This document shows, one piece after another, positions 1-9,029 of a stretch of DNA of 64,000 nucleotides. The first letter of the stretch is position 1. Every line of letters begins with the position of its first letter. Source of the DNA: CAVWUA01 sp963758025 (GTDB taxonomy: Bacteria > Planctomycetota > Planctomycetia > Isosphaerales > Isosphaeraceae); assembly GCA_963758025.1 (NCBI GenBank), contig CAVWUA010000011.1, positions 1-64,000 on the forward strand. Reading direction: 5' to 3'. Under the pieces are notes generated by a model that saw only the letters and a program-made list of their open reading frames with translations, was not told where the DNA came from and did no database searches. A program made the translations under genes and the position numbers.

Positions 1-81
1 CTCGTCGAACACCTCCATCAACATGTGCGCCCTCAGCTTCGACACGGTGATGCCAATCGAAGCTCCGCCGCTTGACGAACC

Positions 82-495
82 TCAAGCACGATTGCGGTCC
101 CTCTCGGCCGGCAAGAGACCCTCGTCCTTGATCCGACTCACCTCGTCGGCCGAGATATTCCACAGTTCCGCCCCGCCTCGCCGTTCCGCCCGCTTCCGGG
201 CGTCGATCCGGCCCTCGCGGCACCATTCGCGGACCGTGTAGGCTGTCTTACCCATCAGCTTCCCGACCTCCTCGACGCTGTACCACTCGCGGACCGCCTT
301 CGGGCCCGAGAGCAGGCTACGGATTTCCGCCAGCAGGGGGATGGCCTCGTGCAGCTCGGCCAGCAGCGGCTTGATTTCCTGGAGTTCGGCCAGGGCCGGC
401 AAAACTTCGCGAAGCCGATTCAGTACCGGCAACGCCTCTCTCACCTGAACCATGACCCCCACGCTCTCGTCGATCACCCCGGTCACGCTATCCAT
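82..495 (-). CDS. Helix-turn-helix DNA-binding protein with N-terminal coiled coil
   Basis: A 137-residue protein. The first ~80 residues are Leu/Ala/Glu-rich with heptad-like spacing (repeated LPALAEL / KPLLAEL / IPLLAEI units), so a coiled coil is likely. The last ~55 residues form a MerR/excisionase-type winged HTH (WYSVEEVGKLMGKTAYTV, then REWCREGRID). I chose the ATG at 495 because it follows an AAGGGGAG ribosome binding site; an open frame reaches further upstream but has no such signal. It probably binds DNA through the C-terminus and oligomerises through the coiled coil. The setting, among recombinase and transposase remnants, suits an island regulator or excisionase-like factor, but no target can be named. 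Confidence 0.75.
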   Translation of the reverse strand: MDSVTGVIDESVGVMVQVREALPVLNRLREVLPALAELQEIKPLLAELHEAIPLLAEIRSLLSGPKAVREWYSVEEVGKLMGKTAYTVREWCREGRIDARKRAERRGGAELWNISADEVSRIKDEGLLPAERDRNRA

Positions 496-794
496 CGTTC
501 GCTCCCCTTGAAGAATTCCGCCTTCACGTCGGTTCCGCCGGTCCGCACCGCATGGTCCGACCGCCGCGGCTGGCACTACTCTGGACATAGAGCCGATCCG
601 GCCGGGCAAGGAGATTTTGCCGTTGAAGGCACCACCACGGGATTGGGCGGGACTCGGAAGGCCGTGGGCGAGCCATGGCTGGCGAGGCTGCGACATTCAC
701 GATGGTCCGCCAGGGATCGCCCCGGCCCCTCGCTCGGCACACAGTCGCGACCACCCATGAAAGATAAGGCCGTTCGTTGCCAACATGCGGGCAG

Positions 795-1100
795 GTCCGC
801 CCCGAGTCCGCTCCAGCACGTTCGGCACCTGAAACGGCCCCCACGCCTGGCCCCTCCGTGTTGGCGTCTCTCGACGTTGATCACGTCCGCAACCGCCCGG
901 AGAGACAGGCCCTCGCAACGACGCTCGACGAGCATCGGAGTCCCCTCGGCGCAGGCCGCCTCAGCCTTGGCCCTGAGGGACCGCCTGGCGTGCTCGCGGC
1001 CCTTGGCGCTGGCCTCCGCCGTCGGGCGGGGTCCGTTGCGTGTTGCCTCTGGCGTGCCGTCGCGAGCCTTGGACGCCGCCGTGCCGCCTGCGTGGGATCG
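795..1100 (-). pseudogene. Serine recombinase C-terminal remnant
   Basis: Read on the minus strand, the frame from about 1100 gives an Arg/Ala-rich stretch leading into VERRCEGLSLRAVADVINVE. A one-base shift then gives TPTRRGQAWGPFQVPNVLER. Together these match the C-terminal 'EGLSLRAIA..L...G.PTRRG..W....V..VL.R' signature of large serine recombinases. The catalytic N-terminal resolvase domain is not present, so this is a decayed fragment. Boundaries are approximate. Confidence 0.55.
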
Positions 1101-2339
1101 AAGATCATCTCAGCCTCCCTCCTCGGCGATGGGTTCAGATGCGGATCGTGAGACGGATGATGTGAGAGTTGTCGCCCACTATCGGCTCCCTTCTCTCCGT
1201 CAGTCCCGCGGTGGATGTATTGCCCGGCTGGATCCCTCCTTGCCGGACCGGCGTTCGTGCGCTACCGCCTCTCTGGGGGCTCCGAAGTCGCCTCATCGCA
1301 GCGCGGCGAGCGTGGCGGACCAGACGCGAACGAACCGGCGATCGGGGCGTTCCAGGACCATCAGTTCATCGGGGGTTGTCCGACGGTCCCTGGGGACCAC
1401 CGAACCGCTCCATGAAACCATACCCAGAATTTCTGTCCGTACCGGGGGCCATCCCTCTGTGATCTCTTACAGCGGGTAACACTGGCATTGCACACGGGGC
1501 GAGAGTTTGCGTCTGTAATCCAGGACTTTCAGCAAACCGACCGTGTGCAATCCGGCTGTGAACCGCTGTAGGGTCGTGGGGCGTCGTCTTTCCGATGGTC
1601 TGGGGGTGTCTGGCAGGTCGTCGCTCGACTTAGGACTCGTGGTTTTTACCAGCCCCTGTGGAGCCGGGATCACTTGCGGACCGGGACGTTGGCCCCTAAG
1701 ACGACCCCCGCTGGGGAGTCGAATGCGAGATCCATACTCGCCCGTTGCCCGAGAAACCCCGCCGTCAGGGGCGGGGAACCACGATTTCGCCATCGACTGT
1801 GCCCGCCCTCGTTGCGAGCCTACCTGCCAGTGCGTGGGAGGTTGTAACCACGTCGCCCCTTGATGACCCGGTTCCTTTTGGATGCGGTGTACGTCCGCTC
1901 ACGCGGCTACTGAGGTTCCGGGAAACACAACCGCCGCCGATCGGTCGGCGCACCATCGTCGTCCTCTTTGGAAGGTTACCCAAGGTCGGGGAGAAAGCGC
2001 CATTTCGCGTCCCGATGGCGCGGTCGGAGCGGATCAGGAGAAGGTCCGCGGGGCGGCCGGAGAGCGCGGCGGAAATCCGAAGCCAACAGTTGGCCTCTGA
2101 CGGAGCAAGGACCTCCGGAGCGAAGCAGCAAACCTTCTGTGCCTGGGGGTGTCCGCGACGGACGCCATCGTCATGGACTCGCCGGAGAAATGGAACGTCA
2201 ACTTGTCCGCCTCCGGTCATACAAGGCCCCTCTTGTTTCAGATCCCTTTCAAGCCGGGATCCTCTCATTCGGCTCCGGCCGAGCCCCACGCGGTCCGCGA
2301 GTGGACGGCCCGCTGCCGCAGGACTTCGGGAAGACCGAG
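1101..2339. other. Stretch without a recognisable gene
   Basis: Open frames exist on both strands but have no recognisable motifs, no convincing ribosome binding sites, and compositions typical of antisense or out-of-frame GC-rich sequence. Lying between a recombinase remnant and an IS630 remnant, it is probably decayed mobile DNA. I see nothing more specific in it. Confidence 0.4.
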
Positions 2340-2640
2340 ACGCAGCCCGAGTCGATCCGCCTGGGTGTCGAGCGGCGGCCTGGCGTTCGAGGGCGGCATC
2401 CGGGCGACGACGTTCGAGGCCGACGTCACTGCGTTCCCTTGACGGCGTACAGCCTGGATCTCAAACCGATTGAGAAGCCGTTCCCCCGCTCAAGGCGTTC
2501 CTGCTCCAGGTGGCCGCGTGGAGGACGGGAGGTGGGCGGTACGAGGCGACGAGGGACGCTTTTGCGTTCGGTGACACACCAGGAGCTTGCCGTCCGGTTC
2601 CGACCTTGGGGTTCCGTTTCGTCGAAGCGGAAACCGCTCC
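2340..2640 (+). pseudogene. IS630-family transposase C-terminal remnant
   Basis: Around 2433-2480 the plus strand encodes PLTAYSLDLKPIEKPF, a degenerate form of the IS630 DDE signature YSPDLNPIE that carries the final acidic residue. Before it, another frame gives GIRATTFEADVTAF, which fits the segment just upstream of that motif. After it, a third frame gives LKAFLLQVAAWRTGGGRYEA. At least two frameshifts are needed to join them, and the N-terminal HTH and first catalytic Asp are not seen. It is a dead fragment. Confidence 0.65.
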
Positions 2641-2709
2641 GAGAAGGCCCCCGAGGGTCCGGCACCATGCGGTTGCTCCTCCCGGGATGATGGTGTGAAG
2701 GCACAGCCG

Positions 2710-3140
2710 GGGCCTCAACGGTGACGCGAAGTCGAACTCATCCTGACGACGCTCCCGTGCCTTCTCCTCGCGGATGGACTGCCACATCCGGGTCGTATCG
2801 AGGCCCACCGTGCTGACGCAGTGCCCCGTCGCCCAGAAGTGCAGTCCCGTCAATCGACGCTCGGGGAAGCCGCTCTCGGTCGATCCAGGCCGCACGCTGA
2901 CTCTTTTGGGAAGCCGATCGCATGGGCCACGCGGGACTGCGGCGGGATGTTCAGGCACTGGGGGAGGTGGTCGGACGTCGTCGGCCCTTCCCCCAACGCG
3001 ATCTCTCGCGGACGGCACCATTCCCAGAGGATCACGGCGATCGGACGCCGCAGCCTTCCGGAGAAGACCTTCCGGCGTGACGACGGTGCGATCATGAAGT
3101 GGTCCGCGCGGTCCCTCGCGCCGGGGACGGATTCTGCCAT
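2710..3140 (-). pseudogene. IS200/IS605-type TnpA transposase remnant
   Basis: The minus strand from about 3104 reads HFMIAPSSRRKVFSGRLRRP, then SVAHVIGF-like IPPQSRVAHAIGFPKES. A frameshift leads to LTGLHFWATGHCVSTVGLDT and a tail ending EFDF. This is the order of the Y1/HUH transposase of IS200. The expected HUH motif (HAMPDHIHM in intact relatives) has become PTTSDHLPQ, so the metal-binding histidines are gone. With the frameshift at about 2860, this copy cannot be active. Confidence 0.7.
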
Positions 3141-3379
3141 TCGGGCATCGGCTCGCTCTCCAGCCTGTTGGGGGTTTCCCGGAGGGCGAGCCGATGCCGT
3201 TTGACGATCCGGTGCATGTCGGATCCCTCGGAGCACTTCGGATCACACGACAGGTGGTTGTGTCTTCATGACGTCGTTCCACAGGGCGAGTGAATGTCGG
3301 TTGATGCCCCTCGTTCTCGAGTCTACACCGCGGCCACCTGAGAGTGACGGAACGGGAACGTCGAGAGATCCGACATCGA

Positions 3380-4575
3380 TCAGCGCCCCTCCATCCGAAT
3401 CACATAGCCGTCGCCGTAGCAGGCGGTGCATTTGGCGCCCCTGGCCTGACCTTGGCCGGTGCACCCGCCGCAGACGAGCCAATCCTTCGGATGGGCGAGA
3501 TTGCAGACGCGAGCGACCGCCCGCAGAAAGGCCCCCTTGTAGCCCTTGCCCTTGAGGACCTTCTTCGTCTTGGACTTAAAGGTGTTGCGTGCCGAGCGAA
3601 GCTCACGGTAGGCAACCGCGTCGAGATCAAACTTGGCCCCGCCTCGGGCGGAAGCAATTTGCGGATGTCGGCGCAATACGTCTCCAGCCACACCTGATCG
3701 GGCATGTCGGTTTCGATGAACCCTTCGGGCCGACCGGGGGAGGCCGGAGCCGGGACGATTCGCCCGTTGCCCAGCTTGACCGCGCCGTCCTCGGGCTTGA
3801 GAACCTGGGCAATCGCCTCCCTGGCGTCCATCCCGCTGGCGATCAGGTTGATGATCTCGTCTCGATGCTGCGCGTTCTTGATCTTGGCGATGGTGTGCAT
3901 GTCAACGCGGCCGACTTGCATCTGCTCAAACACCTCGATCTGGTCGGGGTTGAAGGTCCTGGCCAACTTCGCCGTCACCTTCGCGGACGACAAACCCTCG
4001 CCCGTGGTGTGGCTGACCAACCGAGCGAAAGACGGCACGTCGGCTTCGCTCGCGTTCGCCTTCTCGGGCTCCGATCTACCCGCACTCGATCCAAGGCCAA
4101 CGTATGGCTTTGGATTTTCGGGCTCGCCCTCGGCCCCTTCCGCCTTCGCCGTGCGGCGTTCCGCGGCCTTCTTTTTCGCTGCAACCGACCCGGCGTTGCT
4201 GCCAAGTTTGGGCGGGTACTCGGCTGCGTAGTGCTCGTGCCACTTCTGGATCGCCAGGTGGTGCTGGGCCTTCTTCAGCGGGTTTCGCCAGAGGTTCTCG
4301 GCGATCGTCGCCATCTCGGCGTCGGTCTCGTCCATATCGACGATGACCTTGGCCTCGATCACGTCCCGCTTGAGGCACTTGTGGACGGCGTTGAGGCGGT
4401 GCCGGCCGGCGACGAGCAAGTAGCGGCCGGGCTTGTCGGGGTTGGGACGGAGCGTGATCGGGTGGTGAAGGCCCTCCATCTCGATCGACTGGGAGAGACT
4501 CTTGGCGAACTCCTTGGAGAACGTGGTCTGCACCGCCCCCGACTTCGTGGGGATGTCGATCAGGTTGCACTGAGT
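3380..4575 (-). pseudogene. ParB/Srx-type nuclease-fold protein with DnaJ-like zinc finger, disrupted
   Basis: The frame from about 4575 down to 3640 encodes a ParB N-terminal domain (EMEGLHHPITLRPNP, then YLLVAGRHRLNAVHKC, then IAENLWRNPLKK) followed by a charged linker and a ParB-like HTH region. Near 3645-3660 the frame must shift by one base to continue into KFDLDAVAYRELRSARN and a C-terminal Zn-binding pattern, CGGCTGQGQARGAKCTACYG, like half of a DnaJ central domain. The start is missing: the frame runs straight into the left inverted repeat of the IS5-family element. The gene is therefore interrupted at its N-terminus and frameshifted near its C-terminus. Orphan ParB proteins of this kind are usual on islands, plasmids and phages. 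Confidence 0.7.
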
Positions 4576-5477
4576 GACTGTCCCATAAGGGGTATCAGGC
4601 TGCCGCCGGCCTCGGATAACGGAACTCGGGGTCCTCGCCCGAGGGCTCAAGGCGATGCAGCATCAACTGGATCATCGCCAGCTTGAGGAACGACTCCGAT
4701 GACAGGACGGTCTTCTCCCGGTCCTGGCTGAGCCGCCGGCACCGACCCAGCCACGCGAACGTCCGCTCCACCGTCCATCGGATTGGCAGCCGCACCCAAC
4801 CCCGCTGGCCCTTGGGCCGCCGGATGATCTCCAGGCCCCAGCCGGCGTTTGTCTCGACCCACTCGTAGAGAGCGAAGTTGTGGTACTTGTTGTCGGCGTA
4901 CATCCGCCTCACCTTGCCCATCGGCTGGCCCGCCAGCCGGGCGAACAGTTCCGGAGCCGCCGCCGCATCGTCGACCGAGGCGGCGGTGACCAGCACGGCC
5001 AGCAGCAACCCCATGCTGTCCACGACGATATGGCGTTTCCGCCCGTCGACGTTCTTGGCGTTGTCGCGGCCCCGCTGCTCGCCGCCGGAGGTCGTATCGA
5101 CCGACTGGCTGTCGACGCTGGCGGTGGTGCGGGGATGGTACGGTTTCTCCTTCGCCCGGACCTTGCGGCGGAGCCGGTCATGGATCGTGTCGAGGGTGCC
5201 GTCGGACCGCCACTGGTCGTAGTAGCGCCAGACGGTGCTCTTGGGGGGCAAGTCGCCGGGGAGGTACCGCCACTGGCATCCGGTCCGGAGGATATAGAAG
5301 ACGGCGTCAAGGACGTCGCGCATGTCGGTCTTGCGGGGCCGCCCGCCGCCTGGCTCGGGCGGGAGGTGCGGCTCGATCAAGGTCCACTGGGCATCGGTGA
5401 CATCGCTGGGATAGTGGTGCGTTCTCATACCAATTCTACGATGCTCAGCCCCCGGATGTTCCCCTTCTGGGACAGAC
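4576..5477 (-). mobile_element. IS5-family insertion sequence, apparently complete
   Basis: About 0.9 kb with one transposase gene and imperfect terminal inverted repeats: the left end reads GACTGTCCCATAAGGGG at 4576-4592, and the right end reads GTCTGTCCCAGAAGGGG in reverse complement from 5461-5477 (15 of 17 match). A GAC triplet occurs at both outer ends and could be part of the repeat or a 3-bp target duplication; I cannot decide. The left flank is the ParB-like gene and the right flank a tRNA fragment, so the flanks do not look like two halves of one gene. Confidence 0.8.
4595..5428 (-). CDS. IS5-family DDE transposase
   Basis: A 277-residue DDE transposase. The N-terminal ~75 residues are the DUF4096-type DNA-binding region (SDVTDAQWTLIEPHLPP, then FYILRTGCQWRYLPGDLPP). 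The catalytic core has Asp in ASVDSQSVDTTS, Asp in RMYADNKYHN and Glu in RWTVERTFAWLGRCRRLS, the usual IS5-group arrangement. Length and motifs are intact with no internal stop, so it may be functional. I chose the ATG at 5428 (MRTHHYPSDVTD) because relatives start there; an upstream in-frame start would lie in the terminal repeat. It is the only complete transposase in the window. Confidence 0.9.
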   Translation of the reverse strand: MRTHHYPSDVTDAQWTLIEPHLPPEPGGGRPRKTDMRDVLDAVFYILRTGCQWRYLPGDLPPKSTVWRYYDQWRSDGTLDTIHDRLRRKVRAKEKPYHPRTTASVDSQSVDTTSGGEQRGRDNAKNVDGRKRHIVVDSMGLLLAVLVTAASVDDAAAAPELFARLAGQPMGKVRRMYADNKYHNFALYEWVETNAGWGLEIIRRPKGQRGWVRLPIRWTVERTFAWLGRCRRLSQDREKTVLSSESFLKLAMIQLMLHRLEPSGEDPEFRYPRPAAA

Positions 5478-5484
5478 TCTAACA

Positions 5485-5516
5485 AGCGGGTGCAGGTTCA
5501 AGTCCTGTCTCCGGCA
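5485..5516 (+). other. 3' fragment of a tRNA-Leu gene
   Basis: The sequence GCAGGTTCAAGTCCTGT forms a T arm (five-base stem, seven-base loop) and is followed by CTCCGGCA, the 3' acceptor strand plus discriminator typical of bacterial tRNA-Leu whose 5' end is GCCGGAG. The matching 5' half is absent: the fragment abuts the right end of the IS5-family element, and the sequence beyond the IS is protein-coding. It is thus a partial tRNA, as left behind when an element integrates into a tRNA 3' end or when a tRNA is truncated. Confidence 0.6.
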
Positions 5517-5554
5517 CTGACAGGTGGCGACAAGCCTCGTCAAATCAAGGATTT

Positions 5555-5591
5555 ACGAAAAACCCACGGCCTATCGCCGTGGGTTTTTCGT
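5555..5591 (+). terminator. Rho-independent terminator after the tRNA fragment
   Basis: A perfect 16-bp inverted repeat (ACGAAAAACCCACGGC, loop CTATC, then its complement) ends in a run of T. It lies 39 bases after the tRNA-Leu 3' fragment, the usual place for a tRNA gene terminator, and has survived although the 5' part of the tRNA is missing. Confidence 0.8.
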
Positions 5592-5999
5592 TGCGTGCTC
5601 TTTGCCAGGAAGCGACAGGCAACGCCACCCCGCGTCGATCCTCAACTGCCACCCGAACTGCCACGACTACTACGCTTGTAAGAGGATCTTGGCGAATTGA
5701 CTGCCGGGCAAGGGCCTCCCAGTGGCGAACGAGGGAGTCCAGGAGATGCGGACCGGAGTGACCTGGAGGACCGAATTGCTGAGTTGGAACCCGAACTCGA
5801 CGCTCGGTACATGGTGCGGGAAGTCGAGCAGCAGGAAGTAGTGGGCTCAAGAAGTAGTGGGCTCACGAAAGTCGTAGGTGACGCCGAAGAAACTGACCCG
5901 CTTGTTGGCGTGGGAACGGAGTCAATGGTTGTGGACGGACCGGCATCTCTCGGGTCCTGCGATCATCCGTGGTCTGGATTGGCCTGTTGGTCACCCACA
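5592..5999. other. Stretch without a recognisable gene
   Basis: Short frames on both strands lack motifs. Being next to a tRNA 3' end, this is where an integrase would be expected, but I do not see one. Confidence 0.4.
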
Positions 6000-6057
6000 A
6001 AGCCTACAGAACCTACGGTTGGTGGATCAATGAGGCTTTTGTAGGTTCTGTAGGCTT
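6000..6057. repeat. 17-bp perfect inverted repeat, 24-bp spacer
   Basis: AAGCCTACAGAACCTAC at 6000-6016 recurs as its exact reverse complement at 6041-6057. It has no T tract and overlaps no convincing gene. It could be a terminus of decayed mobile DNA, a protein-binding site, or a hairpin downstream of the transposase pseudogene that ends at 6140. Confidence 0.6.
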
Positions 6058-6139
6058 CGACTCCTGCGAGATCACCACTCCGTGGAAGCGGACAACGACG
6101 ACAAGTTCGGCACCCGATAGGAAATTCCCACGTGGCCTA

Positions 6140-7660
6140 TCAACGTCGCATTGACGGAAACGCCAGCCATTCGGGGATCGACCAGACATGATCCGCCAGC
6201 CCGGCCGCCATCGCCGGGCTCCTCCTCTTCCATCGCCCCCCTTCGTCTTTGATCCGCAACGTCCGTACCGGCCAGCAGAAGTTGTCGACGGACATCGTCA
6301 GATAGGTGACCGCTTCGTGATGACGCCAGTCCTTGCTGAACCGGTACGTCGTGCGGGCCTTCCGCGCGTTGCGGTGGCGGTCCGTCCCGTTCTGGCGCTC
6401 CACGAACGACGTGTTGATCGCACGGCTCACCCTCGACATCCCGAGGGCCGCGATCACGGCGGCCATCGTGCCGAAGACCACGCGGGTCGCGATCGACACC
6501 ACCCGACCCTTCGCGCGAACCTTCTCCACCACGGCGGAGGTCAATCCCGCGGGGGCGACCTGGTACGGGGCCCTGGGACGCCCTCGCTTTCCGGTCCGCG
6601 GCGGCGTGATCGTCTCCCCATAGGCGTCCAGGAGTGCATCCGCGTAGGCCGGATAGCCGTCGGTGGTGCATCCGGTCCAGGAAGGCCAGGCTCCGCGGGT
6701 CGGAGAGGAAGTCGCGGACCTTCGACCAGTCCGCATCGGGCAGATCCACCAGCGCCGCGGCGATCTCGGCTCGGGCGAGCGCCCGGTCGTTGAGCTGGCC
6801 CTCGGCACGGAACAACCCCAACGCGGCGTCGATCCGGCCCCAGGCCGCTTCCCACCGCTCGACCTGCTGGAAGAGGATCGGGGCCTTGCGTCAGGCGGCG
6901 CGGGCCGTGCTCGGCGTCGACTCCCTGCCGCTTCTTGGCGGAGACCTGGACATCGGCGTCCGCAGCCTGCTCCCACGTCGACTCGGTCCGCCGCCAGTGC
7001 CGGGCCAGGACCCGGTGGGCCTCCATCGCGGTGTGGAAGATGTCCAGGCCGTGCTCCAGGCCCGGGGCTGCCGGGTCCCGGCGTCGCGCCTCGGCGAGTT
7101 GCCCGACCGCCGCAGTGATCCCCCGGGCGGCATCGGAGACGACGATCTCCAGGGCGACGAACGGCTCCAGTTGGTCGCTCCAGGTCTCGGCCGTACGGTC
7201 GGTGACGTTGCGGCAGAAGAAGGCCGTCAGTCTCGTCGGTTCGATGCCGACCAAAGTCTGCCGCACCCAAAAAAGACCTCGTCGACGGCAGTGTCTGGAC
7301 CCGGCCCCTACAGGCCCCATCGAGGGCCTTCAGCACCGGCTCGGCCCTGCCGGCCTCCTCGGCGACCCTTCGTGCGATGGTCGAATGGTCGGGGCCGTGC
7401 CGGGGCTCGATGACACGGATGAGGTCCTCGATCTGGCGGGTGCTGATGCCCATGACGAAGGCCGGCACCGCCAGTCGCCGCCGGGTCGCCTCGTCGCTGG
7501 CCGCCGGCGGTTGCAAGCGGTGCTCGACCTGGCGGGCGTGCTCGTAGATGGTCTGCCGGCTGCAGCCGACCTCTTCGGCCCGTCGGGAGACGGCGCCGTA
7601 GGTCCCGGAGAAGACGGCGGCGGCGTTGCGGACCCAGACGCGAAGCGATATCGTGCTCAT
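6140..7660 (-). pseudogene. Transposase pseudogene, several frameshifts
   Basis: The start is the ATG at 7660 (MSTISLRVWVRNAAAVFSG). The N-terminal ~140 residues carry an HTH (SRRAEEVGCSRQTIYEHARQ). The middle continues in a second frame from about 7280 (LTAFFCRNVTDRTAETWSDQ, then HGLDIFHTAMEAHRVLARHW), and a third frame holds part of the region near 6800. The C-terminus returns to the first frame with NTSFVERQNGTDRHRNARKA, a motif of IS1-like and related DDE enzymes (FVERxNxTxR). At least three frame changes are needed, so the gene is dead. I cannot assign it to a named IS family, and no clear terminal repeats were found. Confidence 0.7.
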
Positions 7661-7963
7661 GGGGGAGGCTCTCTGTGGTGCTGGTGATCTTGCTCGTGAG
7701 CCAGTCCACCACGGGGAAACCTCCCCTTCCACTCAAACTGTCAACCCGACGAGCCCGATTTCAGCCCCCATTGCGACGAAGCCGCTTATGGGGTTTGGGT
7801 ATGTTCATTAGTGAAGTGCGCCCCTGAGGTTGGACCAATCTGGGACCGCCATCATGGTATGGTGCGAGGATCGGCCTGGCGACAGCATAAAGGGGGGAAT
7901 CGCCGCGATTGAGGTCCAGTCGAGGTGTGATCGAGATTCGGAGAACCCGGTCAGCGAGGCAAC
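7661..7963. other. Intergenic, nothing recognised
   Basis: Sequence between the transposase pseudogene start and the TPR fragment. No reading frame with recognisable features and no terminal repeat was seen. Confidence 0.4.
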
Positions 7964-8562
7964 TCAACCCGGGGCTCGGAGCGCGTCGTGGGGGAACGGG
8001 GACCGGAGCCGTGGTCGCCGTTCGGAGGTGAGGGAGTTTCGCCGACGATTGGCGATTCCTTCATGCCGAGGAGTTCCTTCGGCTTCGGCGCGGAAGTGGG
8101 GCAACTCCTCATCCTGGGAGGAAGTCTGGTCCATCCAGGTGATGGGCTTGTCGTACCAGGAATCGGCCTCGTCCCGGTCGCCTTTCTGCCGGTGAGCCAT
8201 GCTGAGAAAGAGCCAGTCGTGGGGCGAGCCGCCCGAGGTCAGGTCCATCGACCGCGACAGCGCCTCGATGGCCCTGTCCCACGCCCCGGCGCGGTACTCG
8301 GCCACGCCGAGCGTGTTCCAGTTCGCGGCCTCCGTTGTCGCCAGTTCGACGGCCTTCCCGGCCAGTTCGACCGCCTGGGCCGGGTCCCGTAACCGGGGAT
8401 CGAGTTATGTGTCCAGGAGCCAGGCCAGGTTGTTGCACGCCTTCGGGTCGTCGGGTCCCCAGTCTGATCTCGGTCCGGTGGTCCGTACGCCTGGTCAAGG
8501 GTCACGTTGCCCAGGCAGAAGGACAGAGCGATGATGATCACCTTGAAGGACCGTGCAATCAT
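7964..8562 (-). pseudogene. Secreted TPR protein, broken
   Basis: The start is well supported: AAAGGAG lies seven bases before the ATG at 8562, and the first residues form a Sec signal (ARSFKVIIIALSFCLG). Soon after, the frame must shift to reach ACNNLAWLLDT, is stopped by a TAA near 8405, and then continues open as VELATTEAANWNTLGVAEYR and MAHRQKGDRDEADSWYDKPI. These are two tetratricopeptide-like units like those at the C-terminus of planctomycete kinase or sulfatase accessory proteins. It has one frameshift plus one in-frame stop and is far shorter than intact relatives. The first 100 bases upstream are strongly AT-rich and probably hold the old promoter. Confidence 0.6.
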
Positions 8563-9029
8563 ATTGATCTCCTTTGTAAATAATGACGAACTAAATAAAT
8601 GTTTTGTATTTTTGTATATATTTTCTTTGAAATTAAGCCCCCTCACGGTCCTTGCCCCTCACTCCCTGGCTCTGGCTTTGCTTGCGTTTGCTGGGATTCC
8701 GAGGATGACGAAGCGGTGGCCCCCGTAGCGAATTGCATGTCGCGTGTGGGGAATTCCAATCACACCCGGCCTTTCCTTCGGCATAGTGGCGCGCTTATAA
8801 TCGAGATAGACCATTAGGAATCTTCGTAGCGAGAACGTTGAGAGACGACCCGGTCTGTTCCCTCGCCGGGACGAGAACCCCGATCGAGGGGTGGGATGTC
8901 GTTGTACCTCGACCAAGTCTGGGGAAGGGTACCGACACCAATAGCGCGGTATCGGAACTCCGAGCATTTCTTCCGGGCCGTCAAAAAGCCACGTCTTGAT
9001 GGTTTGCCAAAAAATCCGGGAAGAAGAGG
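8563..9029. other. Intergenic with AT-rich patch at 8563-8640
   Basis: The 5' end of this gap is markedly AT-rich compared with its surroundings and would serve as the promoter and leader of the minus-strand TPR gene at 8562. The rest has no recognisable gene. It should also contain the promoter of the plus-strand fatty-acid operon beginning near 9030, but I cannot point to -35/-10 boxes. Confidence 0.4.

Noticed and set aside
349..1479. 376-residue plus-strand frame at the left end
   Set aside because: Antisense to the HTH gene and the recombinase remnant; composition is typical of shadow frames in GC-rich DNA.
4576..5477. Three-base GAC at both IS ends as a proven target-site duplication
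   Set aside because: The triplet may belong to the inverted repeats, and the flanks do not join into one sequence.
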